From positions 1 to 12,111 of the forward strand of contig CAMIMK010000064.1 of NCBI GenBank assembly GCA_946221765.1: 12,111 nucleotides of DNA, given 5' to 3'. The position numbers and the translations under genes are program-made. This document shows, piece after piece, positions 8,250-12,111 of this stretch (positions are counted from its first letter, which is position 1; each line of letters opens with the position of its first letter). The stretch comes from an uncultured Rhodovulum sp. (GTDB lineage Bacteria; Pseudomonadota; Alphaproteobacteria; Rhodobacterales; Rhodobacteraceae). The notes beneath the pieces are model-generated. The model searched no databases, was not told where the DNA came from, and was given only the letters and a program-made list of their open reading frames with translations.

Positions 8250-8315
8250 CACTCTTGATTGCACGAGACCTGAAGCGCGCGCATCCTTCCTCCGTGGGTT
8301 GTAACGGGGGATACA

Positions 8316-8534
8316 ATGAGTTGGGTTGAGGTTGCGGCACTGCGTGCCGTGGAGATGTGGGGCGATGCTGCCGGCCTCAATGCCGGGCTGAACGCGCTCG
8401 ACTCGGGCGCTTCGGGAAGCGCACGTCAGACTTGGGCCGAGATCGCGCAGGAAATCCGCCGCCAAGAAGCGGATCGGCGCGCCCGCGGGGCGCTGGCCGG
8501 AAGCGGCACCCAGCTGGAGCTGCCGATCGGCTGA
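8316..8534 (+). CDS. Small uncharacterised helical protein (72 aa)
   Basis: I cannot name this family with confidence. The 72 residues are soluble and mostly helical. An Ala-rich first half (WVEVAALRAVEMWGDAAGLNAGLNAL) is followed by a charged helix (WAEIAQEIRRQEADRRARGAL) and a short tail ending LELPIG. The layout A.RAVE..GD.A.........W..IA faintly recalls small alphaproteobacterial proteins of the DUF6961 type, but this is only an impression. A good ribosome site (GGGGGA) lies about 5 nt before ATG 8316, supporting real translation. It starts 66 nt after thiN and precedes sodC by 76 nt, with hairpins in that gap. A perfect -35-like TTGACA at 8246–8251 overlaps the thiN stop, but no good -10 follows. 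Confidence 0.6.
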   Translation: MSWVEVAALRAVEMWGDAAGLNAGLNALDSGASGSARQTWAEIAQEIRRQEADRRARGALAGSGTQLELPIG

Positions 8535-8568
8535 TCGGCCGACGTGTCGGGGGAGACGCAACTCCCCC
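8522..8568 (+). other. Two tandem stem-loops between the small gene and sodC
   Basis: The first is GCCGATC (8522–8528) with GATCGGC (8533–8539), a perfect 7-bp stem across the stop codon of the small gene. The second is GGGGGAG (8549–8555) with CTCCCCC (8562–8568), a perfect 7-bp stem with a 6-nt loop. Neither has a T run. They may act as a terminator, processing site or mRNA stabiliser upstream of sodC. Confidence 0.45.
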
Positions 8569-8610
8569 AGACGACCGGGCGTTGGGAGGGCATTCCTCAG
8601 GAGGCTTCCC

Positions 8611-9147
8611 ATGACCCGCACCGCTTTCGCCATCAGACGCTCGATGGCGGCCATGCTCGCTCTCGCAGCCGGCGTGGTCGCTGTCCCTGTCGTCGCGCAG
8701 GAGGTTCTGACGGCCCGGCTCGATTTCGTCGGGCCTGATGGCGTTCCCACGGGGACGGGAACGGCTTCGGCCTTGCCGGTCGGCGTTCTCTTCGAGATCG
8801 AGGTCCGGGGCCTGACCGGCGGCAGCTGGGTCGCCGTCCATGTCCATGAGACGGGCACCTGCGACCCGGCCGGCGGCCATGAAAGCGCGGGCGGACATTT
8901 CAACCCGGCCGACACGCCCCACGGCTACCGCAGCGCCGGCGGCCCGCATGCCGGCGATCTGCCGAACCAGTACGTGCCGGCGGACGGCATTCTGCGCGCG
9001 CATCTCTATGCGCCGCTGCTGACGCTCGGCATTGGCGGGACGGATGTTCGCGGTCGCGCGATGATCGTCCACGCCGGCCCCGACGATTATCAGAGCCAGC
9101 CGAGCGGTGGCGCGGGCGACCGGCTCGCCTGCGCACCGATTACCTGA
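8611..9147 (+). CDS. sodC: Exported Cu,Zn superoxide dismutase
   Basis: The 178-residue precursor has a signal peptide (about 1–29: Arg-rich start, hydrophobic MLALAAGVVAVPVV, AQ), so the enzyme works in the periplasm, turning superoxide into peroxide and oxygen. All metal ligands can be assigned by family pattern: copper His77, His79, His96 and His154; zinc His96, His104, His113 and Asp116. Cys84 and Cys174 should form the conserved disulfide, and Arg171 is the substrate-guiding Arg. Motifs HVHETGTC, SAGGHFNP, HAGDLPN and DDYQSQPSGGAGDR are classic bacterial SodC. An ideal AGGAGG lies 6 nt before ATG 8611. It follows a small gene on the same strand after two hairpins, and no dedicated promoter was identified. 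Confidence 0.96.
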   Translation: MTRTAFAIRRSMAAMLALAAGVVAVPVVAQEVLTARLDFVGPDGVPTGTGTASALPVGVLFEIEVRGLTGGSWVAVHVHETGTCDPAGGHESAGGHFNPADTPHGYRSAGGPHAGDLPNQYVPADGILRAHLYAPLLTLGIGGTDVRGRAMIVHAGPDDYQSQPSGGAGDRLACAPIT

Positions 9148-9180
9148 CGCCGGTCGACCCTCCGAGGGGGCGCGCCGCGG

Positions 9181-9202
9181 TGTAGCGCCCTGTCCCGCTA
9201 CA
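9181..9202 (+). terminator. Possible terminator hairpin after sodC
   Basis: TGTAGCG (9181–9187) and CGCTACA (9196–9202) form a perfect 7-bp stem with an 8-nt loop, 33 nt after the sodC stop. It lacks a T run, so the call as a terminator rests on position and stem only. The rest of the sodC–MFS gap (9148–9293) is GC-rich with no other clear signal. Confidence 0.35.
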
Positions 9203-9293
9203 GAGGCGGCGCAGGAGAGGAGGGACTATCCGCGTCTCCCGCACCCCCTGCCCACGCTTGCAGGGGCGCGCGGGAGGGCGCATTAGGGCGCTG

Positions 9294-10565
9294 ATGCGCG
9301 CCTCCCCCGCGCCAAGGATCCGACAGTTGCCCGACCCCGCCGCTCCTGCACCGCTGCCTCCTGTGCGGTCGCCCCTCCTCGCCCATCGGCCGTTCCTTCT
9401 CTATTTCGCAGGACGCGGATTCTCGCGCTTTGCCGCACAGATGGGCACCGTTGCGCTTGGCTGGCAGGTCTACGAGCTGACGGGCAGCGCCTTTCATCTC
9501 GGGTTGATCGGGCTCGCGCAGTTCCTGCCGGTGGCGCTGCTTGTCTTCGTCGCCGGGCATGCCGCCGACCGGTATGACCGGCAGCGGGTGATACAGGCCT
9601 GCCAGCTGCTTCAGGCCGTGGCCGCGGCCTTTCTCGCCTGGGGCAGCCACGAGGGCTGGCTGACCGTCAGCGGCATCTATGCGGCGGTGGCGGTGCTCGG
9701 GGTGGCGACGGCCTTCGAGTCTCCCGCGACCGCGGCGCTCCTGACCGGCGTGGCGCCGCCGGGCCAGTTCCAGCGGGCCGCGGCGCTCGCCACCGGCATG
9801 TTCCAGGTGGCGGTCATCTCCGGCCCGGCGATCGGCGGCTTTGCCTATGCGGTCGATCCGGCCGTGCCCTATGCGACGATGGCGGCCTTCTGGATCATCG
9901 GCAGCCTGCTGAACGGTGCGATCCGGCTGGAGCGCCCGGCCGGCGAGCGGCCGGCGCCGCGGCTCGACGAGCTGTTCGCCGGCATCCGCTTCGTGCGCAG
10001 CGACAGGGCGATCTTCGGGACGATCTCGCTCGACCTCTTCGCCGTGCTGCTCGGCGGGGCCACGGCCCTGCTGCCGATCTATGCCAGCGACATCCTGCAC
10101 ACCGGGCCCTGGGGCCTCGGGCTGCTGCGGGCCGCGCCGGCGATCGGGGCGCTTGCCATGACCTTCGTGCTGGCGCGCTGGACGATCCGGCGCGGCGTGG
10201 GGATGAAGATGCTGCTGGCGGTCGTGGTCTTCGGGGCGGCGACCCTCGTCTTCGCCCTGTCGACGGTCATCTGGCTGAGCCTCGCGGCGCTTCTGGTGAT
10301 GGGGGCGGCCGACACGATCAGCGTCGTGATCCGCACCTCGCTCGTCCAGCTCCGCACGCCCGACGAGATGCGGGGCCGGGTGGGGGCGGTGAACTTTTTC
10401 TTCATCAACGCCTCGAACCAGCTCGGCGAATTCGAGAGCGGGATGACGGCGGCGCTCTTTGGCACGGTCCCGGCCGCGGTCATCGGCGGGCTCGGGACGA
10501 TCGCTGTGGCGCTTCTCTGGATGCGTCTCTTCCCGGATCTGCGGCGGGTGGAGCGGCTGGAGTAG
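9294..10565 (+). CDS. MFS exporter, EntS-like (MFS_3 type)
   Basis: The protein is 423 residues from ATG 9294, with about 12 hydrophobic segments after a Pro-rich cytosolic N-terminus of roughly 30 residues. Family features are FSRFAAQMGTVALGWQVYELTGSAFHLG in the first helices, the loop motif GHAADRYDRQRV between helices 2 and 3, a central soluble loop (RLERPAGERPAPRLDELFAGIRFVRS), and TPDEMRGRVGAVN near the end. This pattern is typical of EntS-like exporters, which include the enterobactin exporter, but most members have unknown substrates and no siderophore genes are visible here. AGGG lies about 6 nt before ATG 9294. A TTG at 9258 would add 12 residues but is less likely. It is probably an inner-membrane, proton-driven efflux protein. 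The frame is intact. Confidence 0.88.
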   Translation: MRASPAPRIRQLPDPAAPAPLPPVRSPLLAHRPFLLYFAGRGFSRFAAQMGTVALGWQVYELTGSAFHLGLIGLAQFLPVALLVFVAGHAADRYDRQRVIQACQLLQAVAAAFLAWGSHEGWLTVSGIYAAVAVLGVATAFESPATAALLTGVAPPGQFQRAAALATGMFQVAVISGPAIGGFAYAVDPAVPYATMAAFWIIGSLLNGAIRLERPAGERPAPRLDELFAGIRFVRSDRAIFGTISLDLFAVLLGGATALLPIYASDILHTGPWGLGLLRAAPAIGALAMTFVLARWTIRRGVGMKMLLAVVVFGAATLVFALSTVIWLSLAALLVMGAADTISVVIRTSLVQLRTPDEMRGRVGAVNFFFINASNQLGEFESGMTAALFGTVPAAVIGGLGTIAVALLWMRLFPDLRRVERLE

Positions 10566-10570
10566 GGCGG

Positions 10571-10599
10571 TTGACAGCGCACCTGTCCGGGCGTAAGCG
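10571..10599 (+). promoter_or_regulatory. Candidate sigma-70 promoter for rpsD
   Basis: A perfect TTGACA (10571–10576) is followed, after 17 nt, by TAAGCG (10594–10599), a weak -10. Strong -35 with poor -10 boxes are common in GC-rich alphaproteobacteria. It lies just after the MFS stop and would give a leader of about 130 nt before rpsD. Confidence 0.5.
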
Positions 10600-10734
10600 C
10601 AGGCCCCTGCCGTCCGATTGGGGCGGCGGGTGACTTGGCGTCCGTGGCCCCCGCAAGGGGGAGCCTGTCGGCTGGGACTGATCCCGGGCAAAGGAGGACG
10701 CCGTGATGTTTGATGTGACAGAAGGAGACCGCCC
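10600..10734 (+). other. Structured rpsD leader
   Basis: The region contains two clear stems. GCCCC (10603–10607) pairs with GGGGC (10620–10624). CCCCC (10648–10652) pairs with GGGGG (10657–10661) around a GCAA tetraloop of GNRA type, with an outer GG/CC pair and a small bulge. An upstream ORF with its own ribosome site follows. S4 is a known autoregulator through mRNA leaders in E. coli and Bacillus, using unrelated structures, so an S4-responsive role here is an inference. Confidence 0.4.
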
Positions 10735-10738
10735 GTGA
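10706..10738 (+). CDS. 10-codon upstream ORF overlapping the rpsD start
   Basis: ATG 10706 opens a frame that encodes MFDVTEGDRP and stops at TGA 10736–10738. The stop overlaps the rpsD GTG start (10735–10737) as GTGA. The frame has the best ribosome site in the region, AAAGGAGG at 10690–10697, 8 nt before the ATG. A GTG just before the ATG (10703) is an in-frame alternative. The rpsD ribosome site (AAGGAG, 10722–10727) lies inside this ORF, so translating it would directly affect initiation at rpsD. It may be a leader peptide or a coincidental frame; only conservation would tell. Confidence 0.4.
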   Translation: MFDVTEGDRP

Positions 10739-11355
10739 CCAAGCGCACGAGTGCGAAGTACAAGATCGACCGCCGCATGGGCGAAAACATCTGGGGACGC
10801 CCGAAGTCCCCGGTGAACAAGCGCGAATACGGCCCCGGCCAGCATGGCCAGCGCCGCAAGGGCAAGATGAGCGACTTCGGCACGCAGCTGCGCGCCAAGC
10901 AGAAGCTCAAGGGTTATTACGGCGACCTGACCGAGAAGCAGTTCCGCAAGATCTACGGCGAGGCCGAGCGCCTGCGGGGCGACACCTCGGAGCTGCTGAT
11001 CGGCCTCCTGGAGCGGCGCCTCGACGCGGTGGTCTACCGCGCGAAGTTCGTGCCGACCATGTTCGCCGCCCGCCAGTTCGTGAACCACGGCCATGTGCAG
11101 GTGAACGGCAAGCGGGTGAACATCGCCTCCTACCGCGTGAAGGAAGGCGACGTGATCCAGCTGCGCGAGAAGTCGCGCCAGATCGCGCTGGTCCTCGAGG
11201 CAGCCGGCAGCGCCGAGCGGGACGTGCCGGAATACCTGCATGTCGACCATTCGAAGATGAGCGCCGAGTTCGTGCGCACGCCGGCGCTCGGCGATGTGCC
11301 GTATCCGGTGATGATGGAACCGAACCTCGTCGTCGAATACTACGCGAAGAACTGA
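10735..11355 (+). CDS. rpsD: 30S ribosomal protein S4
   Basis: The 206-residue protein is a primary 16S rRNA-binding protein that starts assembly of the 30S body and contributes to decoding accuracy. The N-terminus (TKRTSAKYKIDRRMGENIWGR) is typical of alphaproteobacterial S4 and lacks the zinc-binding Cys residues of the Cys-containing type. The S4 RNA-binding domain spans about residues 95–160, with RLDAVVYRAKF and HGHVQVNGKRVNI. The C-terminus EPNLVVEYYAKN is standard. The start is GTG 10735, with AAGGAG 7 nt before it. It is not in an alpha operon: an MFS gene precedes it and a TerB-like gene follows, so it has its own promoter, leader and terminator. Autoregulation by S4 is plausible but not shown. 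Confidence 0.98.
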   Translation: MTKRTSAKYKIDRRMGENIWGRPKSPVNKREYGPGQHGQRRKGKMSDFGTQLRAKQKLKGYYGDLTEKQFRKIYGEAERLRGDTSELLIGLLERRLDAVVYRAKFVPTMFAARQFVNHGHVQVNGKRVNIASYRVKEGDVIQLREKSRQIALVLEAAGSAERDVPEYLHVDHSKMSAEFVRTPALGDVPYPVMMEPNLVVEYYAKN

Positions 11356-11376
11356 CGCGCCGCGTCGGCATGTCCT

Positions 11377-11409
11377 GACCCGCCGGCCCCGGACCGGGAC
11401 CGGCGGGTT
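11377..11409 (+). terminator. Strong terminator-like hairpin after rpsD
   Basis: ACCCGCCGG (11378–11386) pairs perfectly with CCGGCGGGT (11400–11408), and the loop can form an inner CCC/GGG stem. A G·T pair extends the outer stem. It is followed by TTCACTTTG, a broken T-rich tail, and lies 22 nt after the rpsD stop. A short GACGCG-C-CGCGTC palindrome (11354–11366) overlaps that stop. Confidence 0.7.
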
Positions 11410-11476
11410 CACTTTGTCGTGCTGGCCTTTCCCCTGGGGGATGGCGCCGGCGCCCCGGCGCTCCTAGATCTCATCC

Positions 11477-11920
11477 ATGTTCCACGACGTCCTGCGCCGC
11501 TTTCTCGAGCCGCCCTCCGCCGACCCGCTGGCCCGGGACGATGCACGTCTCGCCGTCGCCGCGCTGCTGGTACGGGTGGCCCGGGCCGATGACCGGTATT
11601 CCGCGACCGAGGCCGCCCGGATCGACCGCATCCTCGCCCGGCGCTATCACCTGCCCGAGGCGATCGCGGCGGCCGTGCGGGCCGAGGCCGAGCGGCTGGA
11701 GGTCGAGGCGCCGGATACCGTCCAGTTCACCCGCCATGTGAAGGCCGCCGTTCCCTATGACGAGCGCCAGGGCGTCGTGGAGGCGCTGTGGCGGGTGGCG
11801 GCCGAGGATGGGGTCAACGCCGAGGCGCATGGCTTCCTGCGGCTGGCGGCAAATCTGCTCGGGGTCGAGGATCAGGACAGCGCCCTCGCCCGGCAGCGGG
11901 CGCTGCGCCGCCAGGACTGA
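11477..11920 (+). CDS. TerB-like (tellurite resistance TerB family) protein
   Basis: The protein has 147 residues, all-helical and soluble with no signal peptide. It shows the two-repeat TerB layout: a first acidic site in ARADDRYSATE (Asp38, Asp39, Glu45) and a second in AAEDGVNAEAHGF (Asp111, Glu116), each followed by LRLAAN- or IDRILAR-type helices. In TerB proteins these acidic loops bind metal ions. The protein ends with NLLGVEDQDSALARQRA, a conserved tail in many alphaproteobacterial relatives. Despite the name, isolated TerB-domain proteins are not evidence of tellurite resistance, and no other ter genes are seen. ATG 11477 has no strong ribosome site. It starts 121 nt after rpsD, beyond that gene's terminator. 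Confidence 0.85.
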   Translation: MFHDVLRRFLEPPSADPLARDDARLAVAALLVRVARADDRYSATEAARIDRILARRYHLPEAIAAAVRAEAERLEVEAPDTVQFTRHVKAAVPYDERQGVVEALWRVAAEDGVNAEAHGFLRLAANLLGVEDQDSALARQRALRRQD

Positions 11921-11977
11921 AGCCTCGCGGGGGCGAGACCCTCTTGCGAAGGCGATGCAGCTGGGCGAAACCGGGGC

Positions 11978-12111
11978 ATGTCCAGATTTTCCCTCCTGAC
12001 CGTCGCGGTCGCCGCCTGTGCCCTTGCCGGTTGCGCCACCGCGCCATCAGCCCCCGGTGGCGGGGCCGCCTTCTTCTCCGCGCCGGTCGAGGGGGCCAAT
12101 GCCCTCTTCCC
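11978..12111 (+). CDS. Lipoprotein of unknown function, partial (continues past window)
   Basis: Only 44 residues are visible. MSRFSLLTVAVAACALAGC is a short lipoprotein signal peptide with a clear lipobox (LAGC; lipidated Cys19), followed by ATAPSAPGGGAAF and SAPVEGANALF. The residue after the Cys is Ala, not Asp, so outer-membrane sorting is expected under the usual +2 rule. It starts 57 nt after the TerB-like gene on the same strand and may be co-transcribed. GGGGC just before ATG 11978 is a weak ribosome site. No domain can be named from this fragment. Confidence 0.75.
   Translation, partial: MSRFSLLTVAVAACALAGCATAPSAPGGGAAFFSAPVEGANALF

Noticed and set aside
8246..8275. A sigma-70 promoter starting with TTGACA over the thiN stop
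   Set aside because: The -35 is perfect, but the sequence 16–18 nt downstream has no reasonable -10, so it was not listed as a promoter.
9198..10910. A 570-codon minus-strand frame opposite the MFS gene and rpsD start
   Set aside because: It crosses two firm genes and an intergenic region, and the sequence is Arg/Gly/Pro-rich and featureless.
11477..11920. A tellurite resistance system
   Set aside because: Only a lone TerB-domain protein is present. The other ter genes are absent and isolated TerB proteins are common in ordinary genomes.

Overview
The window is GC-rich (roughly two-thirds G+C by eye). It carries housekeeping genes whose proteins look alphaproteobacterial, most likely from the Rhodobacterales/Paracoccaceae. 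The clues are the S4 protein, the purA–DUF2842 pair, CreA and ThiN in tight succession, and a CtrA-like TTAA-N7-TTCA box. No lineage-defining RNA gene is present, so the placement is an inference. There is no tRNA, rRNA, CRISPR array, insertion sequence or prophage.

Left end (1–2964), a small transport/catabolic locus. Two genes on the minus strand are a partial Asp/Glu/hydantoin-racemase-family gene (1–553) and an NCS1 nucleobase/hydantoin-type permease (646–2107). The racemase-like protein has a predicted signal peptide and Ala where the first catalytic Cys should be. The permease gene is split by a single extra base at 1783. A GntR/FCD regulator (2293–2964) is transcribed divergently. An AT-richer intergenic region (2108–2292) lies between them and is the likely control region. 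The set looks like uptake and conversion of a cyclic ureide, hydantoin or related compound, but the substrate cannot be read from the sequence.

Middle (2965–8249), plus strand throughout. A small uncharacterised protein follows a CtrA-like box. Next comes the Kup potassium transporter, with a terminator-like hairpin after it. Then comes a tightly packed cluster: purA (AMP synthesis), a DUF2842 two-helix membrane protein (4-nt overlap with purA), creA (exported protein of unknown role) and thiN (thiamine pyrophosphokinase, 4-nt overlap with creA). A strong stem-loop lies in the purA leader and another lies between DUF2842 and creA.

Right end (8250–12111), also plus strand. A 72-residue small protein is followed by an exported Cu,Zn superoxide dismutase with every metal ligand in place, then by an EntS-like MFS exporter. 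Next is rpsD (ribosomal protein S4). Its own promoter, structured leader and 10-codon upstream ORF overlapping its GTG start suggest leader-level control. A strong terminator-like hairpin follows rpsD. The window ends with a TerB-like protein and the start of a lipoprotein gene.

Most of the window is ordinary core genome. The points worth a second look are the exported, Cys-less racemase homologue beside a frameshifted NCS1 permease, the rpsD leader with its coupled upstream ORF, and the CtrA-like site before an uncharacterised small gene.
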